From NCBI GenBank assembly GCA_014607495.2, contig CP053156.1:1488001-1552000 (forward strand): a stretch of DNA of 64,000 bases, given 5' to 3'. The position numbers and the translations under genes were made by a program. Shown here piece by piece: positions 48,056-59,271 of the stretch (the first letter of the stretch is position 1; each line of letters starts with the position of its first letter). A model generated the notes under the pieces. The model did not search any database, was not told the DNA's origin, and worked only from the letters and a program-made list of their open reading frames with translations. This DNA comes from Carposina sasakii (taxonomy: Eukaryota > Arthropoda > Insecta > Lepidoptera > Carposinidae).

Positions 48056-49236
48056 ACTGGTTTATAGTTTTATACTAAAATGCTATTCCTATTGCTAAAC
48101 GCAGTTTGTTTCACATAACAATAATGGCTTCGTCATTATTTAAGTGTAATAAAATATTGTGAACTTTGGCTTTATAGGTAACGCTAGGAAGTGTTTACAA
48201 TCAGTAACATAGTACGCTATGGAATCTAGTAGTATTAAACTGTATTATTTTATTTGCATTGTAAGAATATGTATATGTAGGTAGTCTTTATTTTTACTTT
48301 GCTGTTACAAGTACTTAAGCTTTTACTCGCCAATCCGCCTAAAACATTACCCAATTGCATCAAGAGCTTTTATAGCTAAATAATAGAGGAAGAATTACTT
48401 TTCCATACACCTACTACCATTGTACAACGCGTCCGATATTTTACGTTATTTATTATCCAAATAAATATTAAATTCATAGTAAACAGCACAGTTCTACCAC
48501 CACAAGATTATCAAAACTAAAATTCAATTTCCCCAATCAAATAGATAACATTTAATGTTAACGGCATCTTCTAAATGTCGATGAAATCCGTTATTGATTT
48601 ACAGTAAGCAAGTAAGCAATCAGCCTTGCGTCCGAGTTCTGTACGGGCGTGACCACGACGCTCAACAAATGATATCATAGCAGTAGACGATTACGTAGTA
48701 ATCATACTTCATACCACATCATCATGTTTCACTTCACTAAACACGAGAAGAACCCGCAATACTCAAGCCATTGCTGCTTTTCCACGAGTCTCATTGCACA
48801 TCTTCCATACAAAATCAGTAGTGGATCTGGTAGGTGGGCATGGGTGGCAAATCACAGCATGGTTGTGTCGAATATAGCAACTGTTATTAGAGATTCGAGG
48901 TGTAGTGATAATTGTTGTCTAAATATTTACCGTTTCGCGAGTACGTTGTACATACTCGTACAGATGGATAGGAACTAAGTAGTTTTCAGTCCAGGTAGTT
49001 AGAGATATATTAAAATTCAATAGTTAATCCATCATAAATGTAATCCAACTGAAATCTGCTTGGGAGTCTTACCCAAAAATATACACAAGCACAGGTGTAT
49101 TTGTAGTTTACCTATAGATAGAGTAGGTACTATATTTTTATGAAATGCATCTTACCCTTTGCGAAATCATCAAATTTTGATGTTAGTCGTTTTGCAACAG
49201 ATATCTGTTTACACATATTCAGATTGTATGTTTTAG
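48056..49236. other. noncoding stretch
   Basis: Nothing recognised; an 84-codon + ORF at 48724 is unsupported. Confidence 0.35.
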
Positions 49237-49471
49237 AGTTTGTACCACCCCTGCCTACCCGTGGGTATCGTACGAGGCGAATAAGGGTTTCCAAGAGGTG
49301 GGAAGCAGCGCCTCCTGTACTGACAACATAGTCCGAAAATCACACTGCGGTCACCAACCCGCCTGCCCAGCGTGGTGACTATGGGTAAAATCCCCCTGTA
49401 GCAGTAGCCTTGTGGCGTGCCCTGGGAGAGGCCTACGTCCAACAGTGGACTGCAATAGGCTAAAGAAGAAG
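49237..49471 (+). mobile_element. SINE-like element with LINE-type 3' end, copy 3 (most complete)
   Basis: AGTTTGTACCACCCCTGCCT, GGGTATCGTACGAGGCGAAT, GTCCGAAAATCACACTGCGG, GTGGTGACTATGGG and the tail GTGGCGTGCCCTGGGAGAGG to GCTAAAGAAGAAG. The last 60 bp could code ALWRALGEAYVQQWTAIG like the LINE tail at 58489, but the body upstream is noncoding. It therefore looks like a short element that shares the LINE 3' end. Confidence 0.7.
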
Positions 49472-52400
49472 AATGTTATAATATGCGTTATCCCAGACAG
49501 ATAAATCAATAAATATCACGACTGAAAATAAAATTAGATGAATCGGTGATACCAACCTGCCAGTCACTTTCATGGTTAAAGTTACATACATTATGCTTAT
49601 TTTATTACTTATATTAGGCAAGGGCAGAAGTTTGACCTCAGTCTCACCGAATGGATGTTACACGAACAGACAGACGCTTGTTTTTTAAACTATTTACAAT
49701 CAGCTAGTACGCGGTACGGTCGAGTGACATTCAAGCCGAATATTTGTAATACCTATGACTTCCTGTTAACTTTATAGGGCATTTTCGTCATACTCGTAAT
49801 GTTTCCTAATTTTTGAAGCAAAGTTCTCTAAGGTGGGCAGAGTAAACTTTAAAATTAGAATGGATGAAAACGTTGTCCCAATTTTGTTCCGGAAATTGGC
49901 CGAATGACTTCAATGTTATTTCGATAAAAAGCAAGAAAAATTAGAAGCCATCAGTTTTGTATACATTAGAAGTCACAAGTACAGGTAGAGAAGACCTCAA
50001 CACGCCTTAAAACAATAGTATCACGTGCTTATCTAGGGCAAATAAAGCAAACACGCGTGGTACTTACACTTAAGGCTGAAACTTGAAATATATTCGGTGT
50101 AAAAGGAGGGCTTTACTAAGCTTTATCAAATAAAAACGCTCAGTATGGGAACCCTGTCCATCGAAGACACATGTCTTTTCAAATGTATAAAGAGTTTTCC
50201 AAACTAATCAGAAATGTTGGTTGTACCTGTATGCAAAAATCAATATTTGAATTAGTGTAAAAAGGGGGCTAATTTTCGTAAGCATATTGTTGAATAAACA
50301 TCAAACAACAGAAGTTTCCTCTACAACGGCCAGTTAGCTACAAGTGTCGTGTGTTCACTGATCACTTTTTGAGCAAGTTTATATTCAACTATGACAAAAG
50401 TGAACCTAAATTTATATTCACCTACTGCATAACAATAATGTAGGTAATATGTAGGTATGTGATAAAGAAACAAAACTGATTTCATACGAAATAAATACAT
50501 AAATGAATAATATTTTTGCGGTCAGTACAAGGCCAATAGGTATGTTATGATGAGGTGCGATAACAAAACAAATAAGTAGGTACTTCATAAATGTCGAGCT
50601 ACTCACAAATGTATTTATCCCCACACACTTAACATAAAACTCACAACAGAAACTAACTAAATCCTGGCTTATTTTTTTAATATAACATAAGAGAAAGTAG
50701 GACTATCGCAAATACGATTAAAGGCATGTAATATACCTAATTATAGCTGCACCTCTTAATAAAATAAATAATATAAATTGCAATAGATAGGTAATTATGT
50801 AATGTTTATAAAATGATCCACTTAATCTACTCGTATGAGCCTTCTTTCACTAACGATTTGATACCAACATATCGAATGTATCGCATGGCATTAAGGCTAC
50901 GATAATCCTGCAAATCGCCAGCGTGATAGGATCCTTATTATAAGCAGTTACACAATTGCGTTACTTTTTTGAATTGGGTAATAAACGATATAAAATCATA
51001 GCTTGTTTACCGGTTGACTTGTTGGTTAGCGATTTTATTTAAATGTTCAGGTTTATACCTATTTCAGATTCTACTTCAAGTTTTGCATTTTAAAGGTGTG
51101 TTTACGACTTATGTTTTAATAAGTCCTTTAGTATCTCCTTTTCGCATTACAACTGTATAATCTCTAAAAATACTTACCTACTAATTTTTCAAGAGATTGG
51201 TTTAAGTTAATTCTGCAATACGTTAAATAACAGAAAAAGTAATACCTACCTATATACGCAAATGTAAGTAAAATCAAATCACTCTCAGGTTATGCTTAGT
51301 AGAGATTTAATCTATATTTACTGATACCACCTATGCAGGTGTACTCGTAGGTACCTTCTAGGTACCTAACATCTAAACAGAATAAAACAAAAAGGAATCT
51401 TCCATTACCCAAAAACCCGTCCCCTAAACTCCTGTCCTGCCCTTTATTTATTTACGTAGTGATGTCAAACCCGAAGGTTCCTCTTGAGGTCACCTACTTA
51501 CGGTACAACCGGTCAGGGTCGCTCAGACCTCACATCCGACGGATTTCATTAGGAATAAGAAAACTGTATAACGAGCACAATAGAAATACCATGTTTTTGA
51601 ACCTTGGCTATATTGATTGACAGTAGTTCTCTAATATTGAAGAATAATAGGATTGAACGCAAAGATGCTACAGTGGCATCATGTGATTGTAAGCACATTT
51701 TAATACCTACAGTAACGTTGAGTTACTTTAGCTTAGGTTAACTTTGGTCCAGAACATAAGAAAAACTTCCTGCTACACTACTCGTCAGCAGCAAACGATG
51801 TAGGTACTTCGCACTTCTCATCGAATATCCATATCGCCCGTAACAGGTTTTACCTTAGAACTCTTTTTTTTACCAAAATTACCCCTTAACGTTTGAGCTG
51901 TAACTTACATAGTATAAAATATAAGCTTATATTAATAGATTTCACTATCCTACCTGAGCTAGGTAAAGAAGGTAAGTAGGTAGACAACTAATAAAGTTAA
52001 TTTACGCACAATTCGTCAAAAATATGTAGAAATAAACGACACCGTCGCTACCTCAGTAGGTAGTATTAGTTTTGACAAATATGTGATATATTTATTTGAG
52101 TACGCTTAGCGTATAGTTATGCTACATTTTACTGTACAGTTATGAAGAACTTAGCATATTTATTATGTAGTTAAGTTATTCCAACATTGTTACCTATTGC
52201 AAATATGACGGACGCGACGAGGTGATATGTAAACAAAAGCTACGAACGTCACCACAAGATCTGTAGGTATGCGCAATTTACAACACATGAATAGTTTATC
52301 TTACTTCTAATTAGCTAGGTGCACTGGCGGCTCGTCCTAAGGAGCGCTTGTGCAGTGCACTCCCACCCACGAAGATTACATAGGCAATCTATATTTCTCT

Positions 52401-52904
52401 ATATTTATAATTATCTTTCAATTCTACTATGTTTATACAATAGTGTCTACGCGTTCGTCTCAAGTAAGTTGTAATCTTATGTATCGAGTGGAGCGCTAGC
52501 GATCGCGCTCCAATGTAACGACATTTGGTACGATTCCTAATACTGTATTCAATGAGTGCGAAAGAGACATACCGACATAGACGGGCGCGTGAAACAGAAG
52601 ATTTCGTATGAAAAATTAGCCTAATCTGGAGCGCCGCTCACATTAATTCGTAGAGTGCGTATGCGGCCACTAGATGTCGCTTAGTCCGAGTTAGAACGCG
52701 ATATGGTTGTCTTTAATGTGTTTCATTAGGTCATCTGAATTTTAATAAGAGTCAGAGTTAGAGCATATACTGTTCAGCGGTGAGGATAGTTTCATTCGTT
52801 AAGGGAGTGGTCACGCGCGGCGTTTCCAAACTGTAATTTTGCATGCGCTCATATAAAAAAATAAATAAATGTGAACTCTACACATGGGTCGTACTTGACG
52901 ATTT
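49472..52904. other. 3.4-kb noncoding stretch
   Basis: AT-rich with many TAGGTA/TACCTA words; no gene or bounded repeat is recognised. Bases 52320-52830 are CpG-richer but have no coding frame I can support. Confidence 0.35.
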
Positions 52905-53149
52905 GCGTACCAGGGTTTCAAAGTACGTCCATCAATTCGTACCAGGGCTAAAAACCAGGTTTCCAGATACTTTAAAGTATTTTTTAACTACGTAGGAAAT
53001 TAATCCTTAACGTGACTGTAATAAGGAACATTATAGCGAATGGACAGCGAAATACTTTAAATACTTCATTCTTTTGTGTACCATACTTGTTTTAGGAAGT
53101 TTTAATTACAGTATGTACCTATGTATGAATGTACCAAAAAAGAGTTTCA

Positions 53150-53575
53150 CAGTATACAGCACGTCCACGAGACTTCCTACTCCTGCACACTTTTGGAGGT
53201 CCATACCGGGTACAGCTCCTGCGTCGTCAGCAGAAGCGGGCACAGCACATCTATTAGACTGCCCATTTTTGCACACTTTTAAAGGTCCAAACTGGGTACA
53301 ACTCCTGCGATGTCAGCAGAAGCGGTTATAGCACATCCTTTAGACAGCCCACTTTTGGAGGTCCAATACGGGGACAGCTCCGGCGCCGTCAGCAGAAGCG
53401 AGCACAGCACATCCATTAGACTGCCCATTTTTGCACACTTTTGGAGGTCTAAATCGGGTACAGCTCCGGCGCCGTCAGCTGCAGCGGGCACAAAATTTCC
53501 ATTAGACTGTCTACTTTTGCACACTTTTGCTCCAGCGCCGCAGCTTTGGCGCTGTCAGCAGGAGGTTGCTCACGT
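53150..53575. repeat. 86-bp minisatellite, five units
   Basis: The anchor CTTTT(G/A) starts at 53190, 53276, 53352, 53438 and 53524: spacings 86, 76, 86, 86, with the short one due to a 10-bp loss of TTTTTGCACA. Each unit carries ACAGCTCC, GTCAGCAGAAGCGG and ATTAGACTGCCC. As 86 is not a multiple of three, the ORFs of 81-89 codons on both strands are by-products. The units are much GC-richer than the flanks. Confidence 0.9.
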
Positions 53576-53729
53576 ATAGTCGTGCTTCATACTATTTCGA
53601 GTCCGCTGTAGAAAGTATGTACTGTAAACAAACAACTTGTACCAAGTTGTTAATAAGGTTTTTATAGAAATATTATCATAGTTTTCTTAGACATAAAGAA
53701 CATAATCGTGCTACAAAATAAATACCTTT

Positions 53730-54260
53730 ATTAAATAAATACCTTCAAGTATTCCACGGGTTGCCGGGCGCCGATGCCTAGGTACTAAAGTATTTCAGAG
53801 ATATTGTTTCAATAAGGCTGCGTGTTATAATGCCGCTTGCAAAAAAAAAATACTTTTTTACTTTGAAAGTATTAATTTCAATTAGCGCGATTATACACCT
53901 TAATAGATATAGCCTAAGGTTTAATTTATCTCTACGAAGCATCGTTGCAAGTATGCAACGTAAATATTTTCAAAGTCTTCCAGGTATTTCGGCCCGTACC
54001 TGGTTGCAGGTGTTGCAGGGCGCCGCCGATGCCTAATAAAGTATTTTCATAGAAAAATTGTCCTTATTTCAATAAGGCTGCGTGATACGAGTATAATCCC
54101 GCTGGCAAAAAAAAATACTTTTTTACTTTGAAAGTATTTTCTTTCACATAGCGCGATTACGATTATAACTAAACACCTTAATAGATATAGCCTAAGGTTT
54201 AATTTTGGATTCAAACTATCACTTTGATACTTGCAAGGCAAATACCTTCAAAGTCTTCCA
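53730..54260. repeat. 260-bp tandem duplication, two diverged copies
   Basis: AATAAGGCTGCGTG lies at 53811 and 54071. TACTTTTTTACTTTGAAAGT, AATAGATATAGCCTAAGGTT, CAAAGTCTTCCA and GCCCGTACCTGGTT recur in the same order at about the same offset. The copies differ by small indels. Confidence 0.8.
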
Positions 54261-54302
54261 CGTATTTGGGCCCGTACCTGGTTTACGTACTTCCAAGTAA
54301 AA

Positions 54303-54322
54303 ACCTGGTTTTAAAACCAGGT
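54303..54322. other. perfect 20-bp palindrome
   Basis: ACCTGGTTTTAAAACCAGGT is fully self-complementary and marks the right edge of the composite repeat. A related half-site, AAAAACCAGGTTTCC, lies near 52957. Confidence 0.75.
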
Positions 54323-54434
54323 CGCGTAAATACGCATCATCCCTAGTGAACTCCCATCTAAAAATCTCAGTAGCCGCCACTGGGTAGGTGGATACTACTT
54401 GTTTTCCTACTTTCCGTGAGGTATCGGGAGAGTA

Positions 54435-54652
54435 TAATAGCACTAATCTATGTTTACTCTTGGCTATCGTAAGATTAAGGGTTTTCGAGAGCGCAGCGCC
54501 TTCCGTGTGAACATACTTAGTCCAAAAATATCACATCGGTGACCAACCCGCCTGCCCAGCATAGTGACTTGGGCAAAAACCTTCCTGAGGCAGTACCCTT
54601 GTGGCGTGCCTTGGGGAAGGCCTATGTACGTTCAGCAGTGGAATGCAAAAGT
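54435..54652 (+). mobile_element. SINE-like element with LINE-type 3' end, copy 4
   Basis: It contains TGGCTATCGTAAGATTAAGG, CGGTGACCAACCCGCCTGCC, GTGGCGTGCCTTGGGGAAGG and CAGCAGTGGAATGCAA. It is degenerate relative to copy 3. Confidence 0.65.
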
Positions 54653-56459
54653 GTGATGTGTGATTTCTTACCAATTTTTGTCTTGTGTCCCTTTTATTTG
54701 AGCAAAGTAGAGTCCGAGCGCGTGTTCGCGATCGCTTTATAAGTACGTAGTTAGTATGTTTTCAGTTTCTTTAAATAATATTGGAGCCAACATTTCTGGG
54801 TGACTCAGTTAACATATTGAAACACATAAAACTTAAAATCGTTTAAGCTTTCATAGATAGTACAACAGAAAACGTTATTGATAAATGAAAAATGTAGACT
54901 GAGCTTACAAACTTATTTACTGAGACTCCACCAAAAAAAACTTCAAATGTAGTAAAGCAACCAAGTTAACAACCAAATACCAAAACCGCCAAAGCTAATT
55001 CTTTCCATAAACAGCAGTCTCGTGTCAAAGACCGATAGTTTTAATTATTGGACGAAAAGGCGTTATTGACTTACAGCGTAGGTGAGATGAATACAAAGCA
55101 GGTTGACTAGTTTTAGTAGACCCATGCACGTTAGGTGTATCCTTATTATATTGTACGTAGGCAGTCGTAATGTGGAGGTCAAGATCGTTGGTGGCTGTAC
55201 CGGCGTAGGCGACTTTCGGTCACGGTCACCGCTTATGTAGTGACCAGCTTCAGGGGCGATAAAATGCCACTCACGTGTGAATTTCCTAAACAATGGGAAT
55301 ACACAGTAAAAAAGCTATTGTTGTTTGAAGGACATAATTAGTTCTCAATTTGCTGTAAGTAATGGCTTTGACATCGCGGCTATGGGAATGGATTTTAGAT
55401 ATTTAGGTAATGATACAAATTTGTTACCTACTTAGGTGTACATACATGTTTGTCATTCCTCGCGTTCTCAAGATAGTAAACATAAAAACTTATTAATCTT
55501 TCCAGAACAAAATATGAAACCAAAATGTTGTATTAAATAGAATTCATTTACTCATTATTAAGACATACCTAGTTTATTGGTCATAAAATCATACTAATGC
55601 AATCAATGTCTACTTATTCGTCAAGACACAATTAATAGTCTCTTTCCTATGCACCCAGCGTCATTTTAGTCACCAGTTGCACACATTTCAGCCTCGTGAA
55701 CACTGAGGCCCTGACGATTTTCCGGACGGCACTGTCTAGCAAGGTATTTACTAAACAATAAAAATATTGCCTATAACAAACCTACGAGTAGGTCATAAAT
55801 TGAATGATCTAAACTCATCTCTAAGCTAGATAGAAGAAATGAAAAATCGTAGAGTCGCTAATATCATTATTTAACAGGACAAGGTAGTAGATATTAGCGA
55901 TCGGTAAATCAATAATATTTTAGCTTCGTTTCATCATGCCTAATAAATATCTATATTTCATAAATTTTAATAGCTTCATTGGTTGTTACTGCACCTGGCA
56001 GGCCAAATTCCAGTGAAGAGTAGGTATTACCCAAAACTTTTAAAGCTATATTTCCTTGAATGGTGATGCAGTCGCATAGCGGATGTTACAAAACGTAATA
56101 TTCTAAAAACGAAATGACGTTCCATGTACTACCAAGAGAACATTCTAGAATGTATATTTACATTATAAATGATGTCATTTGACGCTACAGTCTAGTTAGC
56201 CAAAAAATATCATCACATGATATTTTTTACATTTAATACAGATTCTGTATCCAGTGACGTTATAATTTCATCTTAGTCTTTATCAAATAAAATCATCACT
56301 GGCGCGATTCAAGCCTCTGGTAAGCAGCTAATCGTAGAACCGCTTTATGTATTAGCATATTATTAAATGAGTATTATTCTCCATGGTATTACTAAAATAA
56401 ATTTTGCATCTAACTTCTATACATCTTCTATATCTTCTTCTTCTATCTATCTATATATA
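54653..56459. other. noncoding stretch
   Basis: No supported gene. A TCT/ATCT microsatellite abuts the gypsy-type LTR at 56425-56459. Confidence 0.4.
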
Positions 56460-56831
56460 TGTAATAATGTAATTAATTCAAAACAAAAAGTTAAGTTGTT
56501 GCTCTGTAAAGATAAATTTATTTTATGAATTTTACAACCATTTTACACAAGTTATTTTTATCAAAGATTGATACACTTATGTACTAAGAAATTTATTAAT
56601 CACTAACCTGTAAAGAGAAACAACATTAAAAGCTATTGCTTCAAAAATTATGAAATTGTTTCCTTTAAATCTACGTTAATGTTTTACTGTAAAAAAGGCC
56701 AGTCTCCATTTTGCATTTCTAGCAAAGACATAGGTCATGCAAACTGCCAACATAGATGATATAATATTTTTATGTAAAACGTCTACGCGAGTAATTCAAA
56801 TTAAATGAAGAGTACAATAGCTTCATTTACA
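56460..56831 (-). mobile_element. 3' LTR of a Ty3/gypsy-type element (minus strand)
   Basis: On the minus strand the repeat starts TGTAAATGAAGC and ends CATTATTACA, giving a TGTAA...TTACA inverted end, 372 bp long. Just before it (minus sense) is a purine tract, AGGGGGGAGA (plus-strand 56832-56843), as expected for plus-strand priming. CATAAAATAAAT inside is a possible poly(A) signal. No second LTR was found, so the element is truncated or the copy solo-like at its other end. Confidence 0.7.
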
Positions 56832-56849
56832 TCTCCCCCCTAGGGTTCC

Positions 56850-57078
56850 CTAAAATCCTACCGGTGCTGGTATAAGTTTTGTAATGTGAAGCAGATTAGA
56901 TTATTTCTGTGTCCTGTATTAATTTTATAAATTGAATAAGATATTTTATCTAAAATTTTAAAAGGTCCAATTTTTAATTGACATCTAGTTTTTTTTTCTA
57001 TTTAATCTGTTACTATTTTCCACATACACAGAGTCTCCTACTTTCAGTTCATATTCTTTTCTGTTTTTATCAAATAAT
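56850..57078 (-). pseudogene. Ty3/gypsy-type integrase C-terminus, frameshifted
   Basis: The minus strand reads EYELKVGDSVYVENSNRLN. After a slip in an A-run near 57000 it continues LKIGPFKILDKISYSIYKIN, and a third frame ends LIPAPVGF and TAG, just before the purine tract. The GDxVxV...GPFxILxKI...YxI layout is that of the gypsy-class integrase C-terminal domain, and position next to PPT and LTR agrees. The 5' part is lost where another repeat begins at about 57087. The fragment is dead. Confidence 0.7.
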
Positions 57079-57086
57079 TGTTTATT

Positions 57087-57600
57087 AACCGACTTCAAAA
57101 AAGAGAGGTTATCAATTAGTCTGTTTTTTTTATGTGTGTTACATCAGAACTCCGCCATTTATGAACCGATTTCAATTTTTTTTAATAGTTTGTCATGGTA
57201 TGCTTCCAAGTTGGTCCCATATTCACCACATCGGGATCTGATGATGGGGTCTTGGAGAAATCGAGGGCAATCCTCAAATATTGTAGGCACATGTAGTATG
57301 TATGGCTACGTTCTTATACTTTTCGTGAAATTATACGTTGCATTAAGCGGTGTCTGAAGTAAGATGGTTATAGAGGAAGAGGTAGACATGAGAATAACGA
57401 GATGACGGATACACATATAACCCCAAATGATTGGGAACATAACTGCCATATCTGAGGCGTGATGTACCGTCGCCATATCACTCTGGATCGATTCCACCTC
57501 AAGTGATCAATCATGAGAATCAGATGGTCTGCGTAGGGATATCCTCAAATATAATAGGCACGAGTACTCCGTTTTTACATTTTTATAGAAAATTTTGGTA
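57087..57600 (+). repeat. dispersed repeat beginning ACCGACTTCAAAAAAG
   Basis: ACCGACTTCAAAAAAGAGAG, TTACATCAGAACTCCGCC, GAACCGATTTCAATTTTTTT and GGGATCTGATGATGG are in the order seen in a repeat widespread in lepidopteran genomes (from memory). Its left edge truncates the gypsy-type fragment. The ORFs inside (57136, 57306) are not genes. Confidence 0.45.
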
Positions 57601-57627
57601 AATAAGTAGTTAATATTGTTGTTTTAA

Positions 57628-57739
57628 TGGTGTTATGATTAAACAGCGTTTAAAAATGACATTTGACAGCAAAATGTATGAAAGGTCTGTAAAATTTAGC
57701 CAATGTTTATCTTAAACAATTATTTTGTATTATATCCGT
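57628..57739. mobile_element. MITE family N, degenerate copy 2
   Basis: GGTGTTATGATTA at the left and ATGACATTTGACAGCAAAAT then TTATTTTGTATTATATCCG at the right align with the nested MITE at 18735-18876. The ends are eroded. Confidence 0.55.
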
Positions 57740-57775
57740 TTTATGTTAAACTATACCATCTTTTCTTACTACACG

Positions 57776-57997
57776 TCATACGCAGATAAGGGCAACTAAA
57801 TAATGAATCACAGAGTTGCGGTCTAATCTATTAGCCAACTGTTTTAGGAATTTCCAAATTGTAATTTTTCGGACAAAATTATTATCACTACTGTCATGTG
57901 TGAGGTCGATAGATTCCCATAAGGAGTAGTCTGGCAACGTGACAACTAATTTTGTTTTACACTGAGTAGCATTTTCAAACGCATTGCTTTGAAATAA
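57776..57997 (-). other. 73-codon orphan open frame without ATG at its start
   Basis: The minus frame carries TKLVVTLPDYSLWESIDL and KITIWKFLKQLANRLDRN, ending in TGA. Composition is protein-like, more so than the surrounding chance frames, but no splice sites or family are recognised. It could be a transposon fragment or an exon. Confidence 0.2.
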
Positions 57998-58488
57998 TTA
58001 ATTGTTCATATGCGGGTACGCATATGCGTAAATCGGTTCTTGCCCAGACCACCATTTGGACTTTAACCTATCCATCAACGTACAAACTAAATATGTTGGT
58101 AAAACTAATAAACAATCGAGTTAACCATTTCATTGGAAGGTAATGCAATGCGCAGGCGCAGGGCACAATTGATAGGAGTGTGACCTCATCTGCGGCGATA
58201 CGAACAATGAGTTCTCACGCACCCGCTCCCACACCGGTTACTGATTGCCACTAACGGGACTTGTATCAATCGTTAAATACTCACACTGCTGGGCAATGGT
58301 CTGTTTACCAAGGAAATTGATTTGGATCAAACGCTAAAATTAGTTAGGAATGGTAAAGGATACACACCAATGCTAAATATTGCACCGAGTCCAAGTAGAT
58401 AGCGACAGTAGGCTAGGAAGATGATGACTAAAATTTGTAAAGATTACCTATTTATTGTTGGAATTTTCGAGTGTCTTAGAGTAGGTTA
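57998..58488. other. noncoding stretch
   Basis: A GCGCAGGCGCAGG (NRF-1-like) word lies near 58151; no adjoining gene is seen. Confidence 0.35.
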
Positions 58489-58590
58489 TCGTCGTCAGCC
58501 TATTGCAGTCCACTGCTGGACGTAGGCCTCCCCCAGGGCACGCCATATGGCTCGATCTCCAGTTTTTGCCATCCAGTCACTACTGAATGT
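58489..58590 (-). mobile_element. LINE 3' end with C-terminal coding remnant (minus)
   Basis: The minus frame reads DWMAKTGDRAIWRALGEAYV then QQWTAIG and TGA, the same end as at 47955-48055. Confidence 0.65.
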
Positions 58591-58995
58591 ATGTTTAAGT
58601 CATTGAAAATTCAGTTCTAATATAGATACTATAAATACTGTGCACTTTATGCTTCGTTGGTACCTACTGTTATTAATTCTTCAGGTCTGACAGCGAAGTG
58701 ATGAGTCTACAAAGAGCCGTCTAATTCGCAAGGTTGCAGCCAGCACGCGCCACCTTGGCTCTCAATAATTTCCAATGATCTTCACGCGTTAAAACGCCAC
58801 TTCCCACGTTTTACTACCGTCATTTTATTACAGCTACTGGCCTAGCCAAATTGATTTGATTTACAGTTTTGTTCACGTTTTCACGTTAAGAAGGCATTGT
58901 TTGTACGGCTTATACCTAGTTTAAATGCTCTGAATGCTAAAGTTTATCTTCTTTTGCATAATACCTACTAAGTCTCAAATAAAACTTAAATTACT
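58591..58995. other. noncoding stretch
   Basis: Nothing recognised. Confidence 0.4.
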
Positions 58996-59271
58996 TATTA
59001 TAAAATATTAATAAGAAAATGAAAAAATTCTTCACCCGAGTGAGATTTGAACTCACGACCACTCGCAAACCGTGCTTTCGCTCTAACCAACTGAGCTATC
59101 GGGTCAATTAACTCGGACGACGAATTTTACCATCTCTTTTAATTCCTCAGCACAATGTTTAATGATGAAACGATCAACCATATCCGAGCGGATTATATTA
59201 TGGAGAAGTATCTTATCTAAGATATTATATAATATATTATAAACTATTAATAAGAAAATGAAAAAATTCTT
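58996..59271 (-). mobile_element. tRNA-like insertion between 37-bp direct repeats
   Basis: TATTATAAAATATTAATAAG...AATTCTT at 58996-59032 is repeated with one mismatch at 59235-59271. The 202 bp between carry, on the minus strand, a tRNA-like unit (about 59034-59106) at the 3' end of the insert. It has a 6/7 acceptor stem (ACCCGA/TCGGGT core), a perfect D stem (GCTC/GAGC), a perfect T stem (GTGAG/CTCAC) and loop TTCAAAT. The anticodon stem pairs at only 2 of 5 positions, so it is not a working tRNA. It is probably a SINE or tRNA-derived retroposon. Confidence 0.65.

Larger units (their letters stand above)
52905..54330. repeat. 1.4-kb composite repeat locus with inverted related ends
   Basis: The left end (TTTGCGTACCAGGGTTTC, then GGGCTAAAAACCAGG near 52953) and the right end (CCCGTACCTGGTTTACGTAC, AAAACCAGGTCGCGTAAAT) are imperfect inverted versions of each other. 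Between them lie the 86-bp minisatellite and the 260-bp tandem duplication. It may be a foldback-type or unknown DNA element. No target duplication was established. Confidence 0.4.

Noticed and set aside
53074..53579. ORFs of 81-89 codons on both strands
   Set aside because: They lie in the 86-bp minisatellite; the unit is not a multiple of three and the frames are open only by composition.
59034..59106. Functional tRNA gene (minus strand)
   Set aside because: The anticodon stem pairs at only two of five positions and position 33 is C; kept as tRNA-like insert only.
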